Source: Tetragonia tetragonoides
Taxonomy: Eukaryota; Streptophyta; Magnoliopsida; Caryophyllales; Aizoaceae
Direction: 5' to 3'
Assembly (NCBI GenBank): GCA_038025085.1
Contig: CM076140.1
Location: 15,086,001 to 15,150,000 of the forward strand
Length of the DNA stretch: 64,000 nt
Shown: in pieces, positions 31,861-43,835 of the stretch
Position numbering within the stretch: position 1 is the stretch's first letter
How the letters are laid out: each line of letters starts with the position of its first letter
Made by a program: the position numbers and the translations under genes
Notes under the pieces: model-generated
The model's database searches: none
What the model was told of the DNA's origin: nothing
Seen by the model: only the letters and a program-made list of their open reading frames with translations

Positions 31861-34110
31861 AATATATAATTTTTTTTTCTTTTTTAGAAGTAGAGAATAA
31901 AAATATCAATAGTATGAGTCTGTACAACTCCTGCATTGAAAGAGAATAGTATTATTCACCAAAGCATTCGAATAAAAGTTTTAGAAGAGATAAGAAAATA
32001 AATTTTTTTTGTCTCCGTATCCCTTAAACTTGAAATTAATAATTGAATATTGTTATAGAAGTAATGTAAAATAAAATTTTTTAAAAAATAAAGAAATAGA
32101 GATTAGAGACATAAGTGATAATTGATATAATATAATACAATAATAAAAAGAATGAAAATAGAAATAAGAGAGAGAGAGAGAGGAGGATATGCAATATGAG
32201 GGAAATAAAAGCATGGTAGTTGTCTTAATATTATTTCCATATAAATTCATAAAATAAATTTTCTTCCTTTGATTTTGCTAATAGAGTTACCTTTACCATC
32301 ATTTTCCTTATTTTAGACCTTGTTCCTAATATAACTAACTACAACATCTTTTGTTTATTTGCTAAAAGACCCTTTTATTTTGTATTATCTACTTTAACCC
32401 CTATGAAATGGTATATGCTAATTAATAAATTTGACAATGTGGCAACTAACACGTCATAGGAGACACATTTTTCGTGTCTCTAGTAGAGACCTTTAGCATT
32501 GTCCAATTGAGATATGTTCTATGTTAAATTCAACGTTTTCGTCTCTTAAAGGCACCTAGCGTCCGATAATAGCTACTAACTACAATATCGGACGCTGATT
32601 TGCATATAATATGAGGGGGAGGGAAGGAGGTGGACTGGATACCTGGTCCTAGAATTGATCTAGTCAATTCCAAATCTAGGTACCAATTTCAAGGAATGGG
32701 CCTAATCAATTTCAGAACCGGGTTGGTCTCAAATTCGAGAAACCAGTCTTGATCAATTCTAAAATCAAATCCTAAAATTTCAAATAGGTATTTGGTTGTG
32801 CTTTCCTCTTATTGTGAGCTCGTGCATTGGGTAAGGATTATAGATTTTCAAAAATAGCAGTAACGACGAAACTAGTTCCTACTTAAGGCCAGCCATTTAC
32901 TTAGGATAAAGGACTTTTTACTATTAGATAATTAATAAATATATCAAGGACGACATATATGCACCTATTCTTAAAACAATAAGTTTCTTATGAGCTGTCT
33001 TAAGGTGATTGAGGCTTCCTCAATATACAAGCATGACGTCAGTATGGCATTGTACTTATATGTATTGCCTCACTTTAAAACCGCCTCATATAAGTTTTGG
33101 TGTTCTACAAATACGAGCAGGGCTAAGCATAGGCAAAACCAATTATCAAAGAGTCTAATAGCTCTTCCAAAAAACGACAACAGAAAAGAAAGTAATTCGA
33201 AAAATAGCACATATAAAAAGAAAAGTAAGCCTCCTGAAAAGACTCCTGGCGCCAAATTGGCATTGCTTAAAAAGAACAATGTAAGCACATGTATCTTGAA
33301 AGTTGAAAATAACTAAGTTCTTGTCGTACTACCCTCTAAATATGCTTCCAATTTTGCTTCTCAATAGCTCTCAATCATTTGGGGGTGTTAAATACATCAT
33401 ATCGACCTCTTATTCGATATTATTTTGCACCTCTTCTCACTTTGAGTTAAATTTTGAATCACCTCTCGGCCTCATTAATAGATTGGATTAAGAACATGAT
33501 CTTAATATGTAGCATCTTCATATGCCAGATTTACCTTACTATAACGATTTTATGTCTGGATTAATAACATAATATTTTTAAACATTATATAGACGTATGT
33601 TATTTTATTGAGGCTCAATAACGCTTAAAAGCGTCATATCAAGGCAAATTTTCTGTTTCGCTATCCGATTTATTTCAATAATCCCTCTTTTACCCTTGCT
33701 TTTTTTAAAATTTCTCCGGCCCCTAAGAAGAAGTGGCTAATGTGATCTACTCAATGAGGTCAGTCCATCACCTTTCTCAAACTTCTTCAATTTGAAAGGG
33801 ATTTTGCTTTGCTTAATTATCCACTCCTTTAATCAAAAAATTAGGCACGAGAAGATTGTGGAAGTTAATTTTTTTGCGGGTGGGAGCTGGTAAGTCGCGT
33901 GCCTCATAGTAGTTCATTGTAAAGCTGAAATAGAATAGGAGAATGATACATCCATCCAAAGGGTTGGCAACCCACATCCATTTGTATCTATCTCTCTTCT
34001 CTATTTCCAAAAAATGGCATTTAAGGTAGAAAAGAGATAAATACAAAGAAAATATGAGTTACCCACTCACGGAGTCAACCAAACATTTTCCAATAGAATA
34101 TAGGTAGCTG
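31205..34110. other. Non-coding interval between VTL copies 1 and 2
   Basis: No gene I can support. A 108-codon open frame near 32990-33316 is lysine-rich and unlike any family I know. Around 32460-32600 the words TAGCGTCCGATA and ATATCGGACGCT form an inverted pair like CACTA subterminal repeats. A (GA)n run lies at about 32169-32182. Confidence 0.45.
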
Positions 34111-34116
34111 ATACTA

Positions 34117-34137
34117 TTCGTGTGGAAACCACACTCC
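34117..34137. repeat. TTCGTGTGGA..CACACTCC motif (four dispersed copies)
   Basis: The core TTCGTGTGGAAACCACACTC here is nearly self-complementary. Related copies lie at 17490-17510, 35116-35136 and 38236-38258, each followed by an AT-rich ATTTATTAAA-like or ATTAACTAATT-like segment. The 38-kb copy also has an upstream GGGTTCAACTC resembling a polymerase III B-box, so these may be parts of one SINE family. Confidence 0.5.
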
Positions 34138-34639
34138 GTTCATTAAACAATTAACCGACATAAAGCAACACATAGTGCTTTTGAGATTTGAGGGTCCAAC
34201 TTTTATCCTAGCTTGGATACAATAGAATAATTTTGTTGTGATTAATCCTTGTCTATATATTTTTTTTTATGGGCAATGTTATTGTCACACCACTTTGATT
34301 AATGTGAGTATGTAATTATCTGGCTTGCGTACTTATGAGAAACATCGATTGATAATTCGGGTTGTTTATCCGTCCGGATCTGGATATGTTCGATCTGAGA
34401 CCAGATTGGATCGTATATGGTCGATCTTGGATTGGACCGATTTTGAACAAAAGTGGGAGGGACAGTTTATTTACCTTTCCGTCACTCGATTAATTCGGTC
34501 CGGCCCCTTTGAAAATTCCGGTATGAACCGGTTGGTGAACGACTCTAGTTGATATAGAGTATGTATTATACAAATTAAACAAGTATGTTTCTGGAAATTA
34601 AATGGCAATCTTGAAAGTACGTACAGTTTTTTTTTACTA

Positions 34640-34905
34640 AATTTCTCTAAATTTCAACTTTTGTCCCTCATTTTTCTCACATTCTCTTTCCTTCAGCAAT
34701 AAATTCAGCTTCTTAGAAGCTGAATATATCCCCCAAAGAGGTTAAAGTAGAAGCTTTTATTTGGAGCTTCTATTTTTGGGCACCTTATATGGGGTATTTT
34801 CAGCTTTTTAAAAGCTGAATTTGGTGGTGGAGAGGAAGAAAGGTGAGAAAAATAAGGAATTAAGGGGAAAAATCTAAAATTTGAAAAAGTTTGGCCAAAC
34901 ACCCA
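34640..34905. mobile_element. Foldback-type MITE, about 265 bp
   Basis: The left part (CTAAATTTCTC through TTTTTCTCAC and AAATTCAGCTTCTTAGAAGC) is mirrored on the other strand by the right part (AAATTTTAGATTTTTCCCC through TTTTTCTCACC and AAATTCAGCTTTTAAAAAGC). The centre holds GAAGCTTTTATTTGGAGCTTC. Exact ends and target duplication were not resolved. Confidence 0.5.
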
Positions 34906-36552
34906 CGTACTATACCTATACTACGTAACTTTACTACTTTGTATACAAATTGTACTACGTGATCAGTGTGAAAACACAATGATGTGGAATATTGAATAAA
35001 CACGACAAATTTCCAAAACTTGGATGCTGGAATATAAAAATGGCCTCAATGATACATATTGCGTGTTCAAAGTCAGATGCTATGCAATATATAAATATAA
35101 TCAGTGGTGGTGGTATTCGTGTGGAGAGCACACTCCTTTTCATTTAAATATTACGACATTTTTACTTTAATTTGTTCTCATCACTAATTTATAAGTAGTG
35201 CTTTCCTTCTCAGCAATCCAGTTTTTAAGTCGTAACGTTCCCTTTAAGTAGTGGTTTAGTATTTGTTCGCCATTTACGGCAAAATATAACGCATTTTAGG
35301 ATGGGCTGAGAACCCAACAACTGTGCCAAAACAGTTATTTTCATACCAAATTGTTATTACGTCACAACTCATATGCTGCAATGTGATTTCTGTTGGAATA
35401 TTTATTGCCAAAGTTTAGGAACTGAGCTTACTATTAGAAAAAAGTTACAACGCCAGCACGGAAAAATAATCATCGACCATAATCACTCTGATCTGATCGA
35501 TGATGGCCGGGGATATACCCCTAATGTGAAATATAGAAAAAAAATGAGTGTTTTCATTTCACCCAAAACTAAATCAAAAAACTTAATAGAATAGCTTTTA
35601 GCAAGTTAGGTATGAATGGAATTTGACGACTAGACTAGAGCGATGATACATAAATTGGGAGTTAGAGCAAATCTATTTGTGGGCTTTGTCTTTATTAGTC
35701 ACCATATGTATAGATAAAATAAGATTCTGAAGTTGCCAAATATCGTGAAACACATAATCCATAAATATGATCTATTTTGTGTATGGAAACTAGTTGAATT
35801 TGGCAAGAACCGATTGCTCAATGTAACATCAATTCAAACTAATTAAATTACTTACATATAGTACTCAAACTGAGGACCATATTCCTAACCAATTTAGTAC
35901 TTATTTGGTTGTCGGTCGGTAACTCGATAAGTTGTTGATCAGTATTTTATTTTAAAACTAATTTATTGGGTCAATAAATTATTTTTCGACCATTATTTTA
36001 TTTACCTTTGTTTTTTTTTTGAAGGGAATTTTACCTACCATTTTTTACAATCATTAATCTATCGGTAATCCTTATTAGCAACCAATTTGAACAGTCGGTA
36101 AATCATGTATTTTTTTGTAGTGTTACACTTATTATGTAGCTTACAAAATTGGTTAGTTCATAACTCATAAGTAACATAACCGTTTAATTTGTTTTTTTTT
36201 CCTAAAGAAATTATTTATAACATAATTTTGTTTTTCATTAAGTAAGCATTGTTAAAATTGGGCAACCCTCCTCGCGAGAGTAATCATTTATAACATAATT
36301 ACTCTATCGTTTTATCAAATAAAGTGAATTATATACAAAAAAATTTGCTAACCAAAATTGGCTTTACGACTTGGAAACAAAAGCTATAACTTTACCTAAA
36401 AATTATTGGACAGTGATCATGACCAGACAAAGGTATAGTCTCGTTTTCACATACACATATCTTTAACTTTCCTATAAGATAAATCATAAAAGAGCTTAAT
36501 ATACTATTTCTACCGAGTGGCCAAACCCCACTAATGTCTCTACCATCCCTAT
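34906..36552. other. Non-coding; upstream of VTL copy 2, ending with a CACTA-like terminus
   Basis: No gene was seen. Between about 35910 and 36122 GTCGGT and ATCGGTAA words recur, and the sequence ATTTTTTTGTAGTG ends at 36122, followed by TTA. Read on the minus strand this is CACTACAAAAAAAT, a CACTA terminus. The opposite end was not found. Confidence 0.5.
35900..36122 (-). mobile_element. CACTA (En/Spm-like) terminal fragment
   Basis: Read from the right end inward the sequence starts CACTACAAAAAAATACATGA and carries subterminal CCGAC/ACCGA words. No transposase or partner terminus is visible, so it is a fragment or a solo end. Confidence 0.55.
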
Positions 36553-36559
36553 TATAAAA
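36553..36559 (+). promoter_or_regulatory. TATA box of VTL copy 2
   Basis: TATAAAA lies 123 bases before the ATG at 36676. The surrounding bases CCCACTAATGTCTCTACC and CCTACGTTTGG are alignable with the promoter of copy 3. Confidence 0.65.
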
Positions 36560-36675
36560 CCCTACGTTTGGAAGGCGTGTGTCTACCATACTCTCATTCT
36601 CTTTTCATCACTTGATAATAATAAGCTTTCTTTCTTATTCAATCACATCTTTAACTTCTTTCTTTTTCTCTTCCA

Positions 36676-37344
36676 ATGGCAACCAAAGAAACAGTCCCTA
36701 ACAATCCTCCCACTAAGCTGGAAACCAAAATGGGCACCATTGATGAAGAGAACCAAATGAAAAGCAAGGATGATGAGTTCGACTACTCGAAACGAGCTCA
36801 ATGGCTAAGAGCCGCGGTCCTAGGGGCTAACGACGGGCTCGTATCAACAGCCTCACTTATGATGGGTGTAGGTGCGGTGAAACAAGATGTTAAGGCCATG
36901 ATTCTTACAGGGTTTGCTGGGCTTGTGGCTGGAGCATGTAGTATGGCTATTGATGAGTTTGTATCGGTTTACTCGCAACTCGATATCGAGGTGGCTCAGA
37001 TGAAGAGAGAAAAGGCGAAAAATGAGGAGGTGGATGAAGAAGATGGTGATGATGAGGAGGGTTTGCCGAGTCCATGGCAAGCGGCTGGGGCCTCGGCTTT
37101 GGCATTCTCTATAGGGGCTATGGTGCCGTTGTTGGCGGCTTCGTTTATAAAGGATTATAAGGTGAGGATCGGGGTTGTCGTGGTGGCTGTGACGGTGGCG
37201 TTGGTGGTGTTTGGGTGGCTTGGGGCTGTTCTAGGAAGAGCAGCGGTTGTAAGGTCTTCTTTGAGGGTTTTGTTGGGTGGTTGGTTTGCTATGGTTATTA
37301 CCTTTGGCTTAACTAAGTTGATTGGGGCTAATGTTGTAACTTAA
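36676..37344 (+). CDS. Vacuolar iron transporter-like, tandem copy 2, 222 aa, with Gly-to-Asp change
   Basis: The membrane core is nearly the same as in copies 1 and 3: YSKRAQWLRAAVLGANDGLV (D53), an acidic loop at 115-129, GAMVPLLAASF, and a C-terminal GGWFAMVITFGLTK. The second helix reads GACSMAIDEFVSVYSQ. The Gly before the conserved Glu (E94), present in both paralogues, is Asp93 here, a single GGx to GAT change. This puts an extra negative charge next to a conserved acidic residue of the transport path; it could alter metal choice or impair the protein. The gene is intronless, has a clear TATA box 123 bp upstream and a full-length frame, so it is not an obvious pseudogene. The final residues (GANVVT) also differ from the paralogues. 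Confidence 0.9.
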   Translation: MATKETVPNNPPTKLETKMGTIDEENQMKSKDDEFDYSKRAQWLRAAVLGANDGLVSTASLMMGVGAVKQDVKAMILTGFAGLVAGACSMAIDEFVSVYSQLDIEVAQMKREKAKNEEVDEEDGDDEEGLPSPWQAAGASALAFSIGAMVPLLAASFIKDYKVRIGVVVVAVTVALVVFGWLGAVLGRAAVVRSSLRVLLGGWFAMVITFGLTKLIGANVVT

Positions 37345-39263
37345 TTAATTGTAAGGAATAATATTTACAAGTAATACAATCTTTGATAATTATCCGTAAA
37401 CTAAGGAACAACTCTGGTTAAGTTTGAGCAATTGTTTTTGGAGGGATGTATAGTGGAGGATCTAATGGATTTAAGGACTTTTGTATGATGTTGTTTGCTG
37501 GCAAGTTGTCTAATAATTGAAAAGGTTTATTTTGTTTTTCCAAAAACAAATCTAGTATACTTGATTTATCAAGTTGTTAATATTTATATTTTGTTTAATT
37601 TTGTTAAAGTAAAGACACAAATTAAAGTTCAAAGCATTGATTCAGATGTGTGTTGTTGTCTTTAGTTGTAAACATTAATAATGTTGGTAAGACTGCTGTA
37701 AGAGTTACCTTTCTTTGTCCGGTTGAAATGAAAATTACCTATATAATAATAAGCGCAAAATTTTGAGGCTCCTTCTGAAGTCCCTGATAGACGCACATGT
37801 GGCTCTCACGCGCAGAAACTTTAATAAATCTCTTATAAACTAGCCCGCCTCAACATAAGGCCGTGAGGCTGCCTCATTTGAGTTTTTGCGTTGGGGATTA
37901 TTTTCCCCTTTTGAGCGCAAAGAAATACTTACACATTCATTATTTGTCATCATCATGCAATCAATTCCGAACGAATTAGACAGAGACTAAGATATTCTGT
38001 AGGCAAGAAGCTCTAAGCAGAGGACACCCCACGAAGCTCCATAAATAAAACTACCAAAATCCCCTCTAAAGATTAAAAGATAATCCTCAATTCCTCACGT
38101 AAATAAGTCAAAATTAAGCGTTACATTTGTCTCTTGGGATTTTTTTTTATTTCTTTTTGCGAATTTTAATTGTTTGTGATAAAGCCTCAGATAAATTAGG
38201 TAGTTTGTAGTGGGAGCTGATAGGTAATGGGTTCAACTCGTGTGGAGAACACACTCCACTGATTAACTAATTCGAAAACTTCTCCCACTAATTATAGTGC
38301 TTACTGCTTTACGGGGTACAACTTTGCAAGATATAGAGACTCGAAAGTATTAACTAATGTCAGTGTTCGGTAATTGCCTTTAGCCTAAAGCCTAATGATA
38401 CACATGTCTATCTTTTTACAATATGCTCGTATCAATATTCTCATCATATGTGACAACCTAATTTTACTACAACCGAATATCTTTTTTACTACAAAATTAT
38501 CGATTTACAATAGATTCTAATTCTTTTATTACATAAAAAGTCATTTTTTTACTATAAAATACTTCTAAGAGCATATATTTTGAGAAGACATGCATGTATC
38601 ATTGCTCTGATCTTATCTTTAAAATCTTTGCTCTTATTTTGCTGTACGAGTAATAATTTGTTGCTCCTACACAAAACTAACGTACAAACTAAAGTGTTGG
38701 TTCCAACAAGCTGAGGAATCAAACTCATGATAAAGGGATGATCCCATAGCAATCTTCAAAGGACCATTCAAGGACCGAAAACTATGAATAAGCACCAAAA
38801 CACATCATGAAAGCAATTTAACCAAGTTAACGTACACTATCAACTTTTTGTTTGATGGTTGAAGTAACAAAAGGGACATTAATATGGAACTTCAGCTTAC
38901 CCTACCTGGATATGTACATACGTGCAGGTTTATGTCCTAAAAGACTTGAAAATTGTCAAGTTCCTTTATTCTTTCCAAATTTCCCATTCTGCAACCGATA
39001 TGTTTTCATATTCTATATTGATAATTATTGAAAAATTTAACGAGATGTTTAACCTAGACAGTAAAATTTTTTAATTGACTGTCCTCGAGATAATGCAAAT
39101 AATTTGTCACTATGGTGGAAGAGAGCATTCAAGTGATAAGGCACAAGTCTTATTCTCTCTTCGGGGGTCATGGATTGTAACCACTTGTCAAATTTAACAT
39201 CGAAGCTTGTCATGGCTGAAATCTAAGAATAATTAGGGGGTTTCTCTCTGTAAGAAGCTTTCT
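37345..39263. other. Non-coding interval downstream of VTL copy 2
   Basis: No gene was recognised. Around 37750-37920 the words GCGCAAAATTTTGAGGC and, on the other strand, CGCAAAAACTCAAATGAGGC form an inverted pair about 150 bases apart, perhaps a small MITE. A SINE-like motif lies at 38236. Confidence 0.45.
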
Positions 39264-39933
39264 GTTGATAGCAAATTATGAATGTGATGTCCTAAATAGG
39301 ACTAATCCAAGGCTTATATAGGGCTCGCACAGAAAAGATGAAAAAATAAGGCAACCTGTCAAAAAAGAGCTCCAGCAGCCATGGGAAAGCCGATGAAGGC
39401 TCAGCGGCGCTCGATAGTGCAGCGCAGGCCCAGCGGCCAGCCGCTGAGCCTCAACGGCGCCTGGCGGCACCCCTTTTCGGCCCCGCTGCTCTGCGTGTGC
39501 CGCTGGACTGCTCTCGTCGGCCGCCGGATCCCTTTCTCGAGACAAGTCCCTTTTCTCCGGTTTCGTACACTTTTCTTAACCGATTTGGACTCAAATATGG
39601 CTCTTTTTCCTATTTCTTCTATTATTTCTATTTTGTATTATTTCCTTAAAATTAATGAAAACTCCACAATTTCCTTATTTCTTTTTTTTTTTGATGATTA
39701 TCGTCTTTTATTTGTATCTCTTTTATTAATCCCTTTTTACACATTATTTTCATTTCATTTTTTCACCCATTTCCTTTTTTTCATTTTTTTAGGGGGGATA
39801 GGGTACACCCAATTTTAACTTTTTGGTTGTACCAGTTTTTGCTAAATGGCTATTACTTGCGCTTTTGCTTGACTACGTGTGCAATGCATTAGCCTAACTA
39901 TGTGCAGGGACCAATAAAGAAGCAAGCAATATT
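39264..39933. other. Possible LTR-like segment with GC-rich island
   Basis: The segment opens TGTTGATAGC, has a TATA-like CTTATATAGG (about 39312-39321) and a GC-rich patch (39390-39540) with repeated CAGCGGC/CCGCTG words. The same words recur in the antisense gene leader (43.0-43.2 kb) and the LTR (44.15-44.28 kb). A T-rich stretch follows. It may belong to the gypsy element to its right, but no direct repeat ties the two together. Confidence 0.35.
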
Positions 39934-42724
39934 TTACAAACACAAAGTCCGAATGTTTGTTCCATACAAATGTTCAAAATGTATTTCACACAAATACATT
40001 GTCATAAAAGCTATCACCGCATCATCATCCGTACGGGGCATCTCAAAGTGATCCTCCGACCTCCCCACCTCATCACCAAAGATCGACGCCACGATCTGGC
40101 TAGGATCAAACGAGGAATGTCGGGCAAGCTCTCGATACGAACTCCCTTCCCCGGCATAGCTTGAGTCATACCGCCACGAAGAACGAGGAGGCATGGTAGG
40201 CACCACAGGAGCAGGAACCAGGGGCTGGTAGTAAAGGCTACCATAAGAAGGATATCCCGCATACCCGGGATAAGGAGGATACATCGGCACATGCACAGGA
40301 GCAGGCTCCACATATGGAGTCATCCTACAGGCACCCTCTCTCTCCTAAGACTCTCCCTCCGAGGGCTCTTCTCGCGTGAAGGACTACGCTCAGGAGAGCT
40401 CACACCCTCATCATACGACATCACCACCTGCCGTGACCTACGAGGAAGGGATCGACGAGACTCAACCTGCATCCCACAGAAAGTTATAAGACACATTTCT
40501 CAAAGCATGCAACTTTTAAAATGCAAAATGCAAGTTTACCTTGTCCAAGTCAGCTCTTGAACAAGTACCCTTCGAAAGGGCTCGGGATATCCAAGAATTC
40601 ATGACGTGCATCATCTTGAAGACCTTCCCAGTCTGCTCACGATCAATCTACACAAAGGAAAAGTTAGTACAAGCATATAATAAAGTAAGGCATTTCACAC
40701 TTTGGTAAAATTACAAATTTACTCCTGGATGCCCAACAGGAAGAGGAAGGCTCTGGATTTCCTCATCAAGGTCCTCCGTCATAAGGATCTCTCCCCAACA
40801 CTCCTTCTCGCCATAATCCCGGCCTCGGACAAGCATATCCGGGACATTCCTCTCGGTGTCATCAACCCGAGGTTCCTACAAAGCAAAGTTAATTAGCATC
40901 AATAAGGCAAGAGAGGCATAGAAAATCAAACATAAATTCTTACCTTCAAGCCCACAAATGAAGGCATGAGGCGATTCCGGCGGAACTGCTCATAGTGCCC
41001 CGCAAGGTCCTCGGCAGATTCCCTCAAATACCGCATAGCATCTGAGCTAACCATGGCCTCCGCAACCTGCTCGCGAGACAATCACCTCACTAAGAACATG
41101 GACGAGGGAGGATCCAAGGGAATCCTAGGTTCCTCCAAGTCGGGATAAACCTGACGGAAAACCCACTCCCCTAATACCACTCGAAGGAGAACGGGCCCGC
41201 AGTCAGGATCCTTTGACGGTCCACCGCCCTAGAGGATAGGATGGCGTCCGGAGCCGACCCGTGATACTTCGCCCATGGAAAGTAGTCAATCTACACAAGC
41301 ATGCTACTTAAGATATTTCCACACCAAGAAATACAATCCATACAATCCATGCAGCAAATATTTTTACCTTGTGTCAGTCAATGCGCAGGAGAGCCTCCCT
41401 ATACTGCTAAAGGGTATGCAGAGGTGCTGGACCCCTATGGCGCCATGTCGTACAAACCGGGAAATCCAAGGCCCAGCCCGTTGGCGCCAAATCCGGGAAA
41501 TGCTCGAACAACCAAAGCTATATTCAAACATGAAATTAAGCACCGTACACTTAAATCACGCAAATCAAGTACAAAGGTAAGAAAATGCACCCGTAAAACC
41601 TTCCAAAAACCGTACAAGCTCACGGCAGGAAGGTTTGCCTGTTTGTACCCCTCGTCATTCACGCGGCAGGCATACCGCATGCAGCTCAAGAGGTTGGCGT
41701 AGCCCGGCAATCCCCAGTTGTACTCTCTCACTCTCTCCCAATCCAGCAGACCCGGGAGGTAGATGGCATGAATGCGTTCCCTCTTGTCACTAAAAATAGT
41801 GTTGGGAAGGAGGTAGGCGATAAACATCCTCGCCTTTTGCTCCACCGAGGTATTCCTCTTATACCTCGGGTCTTTCAAAGCAGTAAAAAGCTCACTCTAA
41901 GAACGGTAGTGGTGACCCCAAGTGTTCCCCCAAGGACCGAAGAGCTCCACCAACTCCGTCTTACACTTCCAAATGGTAACATCATAAACAATGGGCATAC
42001 CCACGCAAGGTACCCCGGTCAACATCGCAAACTCCGAAGGAGTAATCATCATTTTCCCAGTAGGGAAATGGAACGTATTGGTCGTGTCCCAAAAACGTTC
42101 CAAAGACAACCGAACAATAAACCTCTTGAATCGCTCAACCGAGTCCACCGCTCTCAAAAGGGGTCCAAACCCTGCAATTAAAACCGCATCTTGCACCTCT
42201 TTGGGTAAGGTTTTGAAAAGCTTAATCAAAGAGCCATAGTTTCCATGGGCCTTCAAATTCCCATCGGGTTCCTATAATCAAGTTCACAATCCCTTAGGTT
42301 CACATTTCTGTCAAATGTTGAATCCTAAGCATGTTTCTAAGTTCGTTCAAGCCGCGCAAGATCACATGCCGCTACAAACTTGACAATTGCATACAAATTC
42401 TATACCAATTCTATCCAAGACAAGCATATAAACTCAAATTCAATGCATAAAACTATGAATTCAAAAAGTTTGAGGACTTACCACAAACTTGGAAGCCCGA
42501 GAGCTCAAATGAATCGCCAGTCGGAAAAGCAATTGCGATCGATCCCAAACAATGTCGGGCATCCTATCCGATCGGGTGTATCGATCTTGAGGAAAAGTCA
42601 CATTAGGCTTCCTCTTTGAACGCTTCACATAAGGTGGAAAAGCCTTGGTGAAAATGTCGATTTCCTCGACCTCCTCCCGCACCTCGGCCCTCTTACTCCC
42701 CCTCTTTCCCAATCTTGGAGCCAT
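39934..42724 (-). pseudogene. Plant mobile domain (PMD/MAIN-like) gene of a Tat-lineage gypsy element, antisense and disrupted
   Basis: Exon 1 (42724-42482, MAPRLGKRGSKRAEVREE...) ends at a GTAAGT donor. Exon 2 starts at 42271 behind an AG. It shows the PMD core: LRAVDSVERFKRFIVRLSLERFWD, FHFPTGKMMITPSEFAMLTGVP, then past an in-frame TAG (about 41897) ARMFIAYLLPNTIFSDK, LPGLLDWERVREYNWG and LLSCMRYACRVNDEGYKQ. Later pieces include EPRIPLDPPSSMFLV, an Arg/Ser-rich tail and a Pro/Tyr-rich end (YPPYPGYAGYPSYG). Several further stops and shifts (for example near 41140, 41440 and 40322) break it. PMDs are known in MAIN/MAIL1 and in transposons; antisense extra ORFs before the 3' LTR are known from the Tat lineage. 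The PPT and LTR to its right are in plus orientation, so this gene is antisense. Confidence 0.75.
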
Positions 42725-43541
42725 GGAAGAAGGATGAATAACCAAGCAAGAACAACAAGCGAAAATGGAGAATTTCGGATTTTCTCTCTCCAAGGGTTTC
42801 AAAAATCCACTCTCAAATTCACCCCAAATTTGTGAGAAATCACAAATAAACTTCAAATTATGTAAAGATTATGCAAAAGCAAGCAAATGCAAGCAAAAAG
42901 GAGCAAATTTGAGCAAGAATGAGCAAGAATTTAAGTTTGAGCAACAATGGAGTTAGAGAGAGAGAGAGGCTCGAATTTTTGGGGAAGAAATGACCCAAAA
43001 TCGGCCTTCTCTCACTTAAACCCCCAAACCGTGTCACTGAACCGGCCCAGCGGCCCAGTCGCTGGCCCTGGTGGTCAGGCCGGGCGACTGCCCTCAACAC
43101 CTCTGTGACGCTTTCTGAGCCGCTGAGCGGGCCCGATAAGGTCGCTTAGCCCTCAGCGGCCCAGCGCATGGCCGCTAGACCTCTTTTCTCTTCCGCCTCT
43201 CACGGGGCGGGCCCACGAGTTCAAATTCCACGCGGGATTTTATTTCTCGACCGTAAGAAGCCAGAGAGCTACGGGCACGTCACCCAAAATGAATATTTTA
43301 CCCCCGCAACACGGTTTCCTATCCCAAGGACCCGAATTTTTGCAAGCACAGGCACATAATCTAATTTTTGCAGGCACATGCACATTATCTAATTTTTGAA
43401 GGCACAATTTCTGAAGACACATGCATTACATCATTTTCTTAAAAAACGCAGCAAGGCATCGGGAGCAACAGAGGCTCTTCGACGGGAGACTATTAATTTA
43501 GTCTTACGTCTTCATCAACATGGCACAGACACTATTCAAGC

Positions 43542-43705
43542 AGAGCTACGCAACGTTCTTTGACGTTGAGACTATTAAAATTAGCGTGACGTTGGCACCC
43601 GCAAAGTAGAGTTACGCAACGCTCTTTGACGCTGAGGCTATTAAAATTAGCGTCACGTTGGCACCCGCAAAGCAGGTAACCCTGACTACAGGTAACCCTG
43701 ACTAC
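43542..43705 (+). repeat. Two 66-bp tandem units followed by two 16-bp units
   Basis: AGAGYTACGCAACG...CACCCGCAAAG occurs at 43542-43607 and 43608-43673. It is followed by AGGTAACCCTGACTAC twice (43674-43689, 43690-43705). They lie between the antisense gene and the polypurine tract, where Tat-lineage elements often carry tandem arrays. Confidence 0.9.
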
Positions 43706-43835
43706 AGGCGGTCAGGACTTACTTTCTTTTCATCTTTTCTCTAACATAAAGCATTTTAAAAAAAAAAACACTACAGGCATTTTTAGCAAATACTTTGACC
43801 TTCGCTTTCACAAGCTCGGCAAAAGTGAGGGCTTC

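Noticed and set aside
32990..33316. 108-codon lysine-rich open frame
   Set aside because: No start context, no splice structure and no recognisable domain; composition follows the A-rich DNA.
35373..35594. 73-codon plus-strand open frame
   Set aside because: No domain, no promoter, short, and in repeat-rich sequence.
39381..39818. 145-codon plus-strand open frame
   Set aside because: It begins in a GC-rich island and runs into T-rich sequence coding for low-complexity Phe/Leu. No coding signature.
41301..42181. Several plus-strand open frames of 80-137 codons
   Set aside because: They are antisense to the plant-mobile-domain pseudogene and show no domain of their own.
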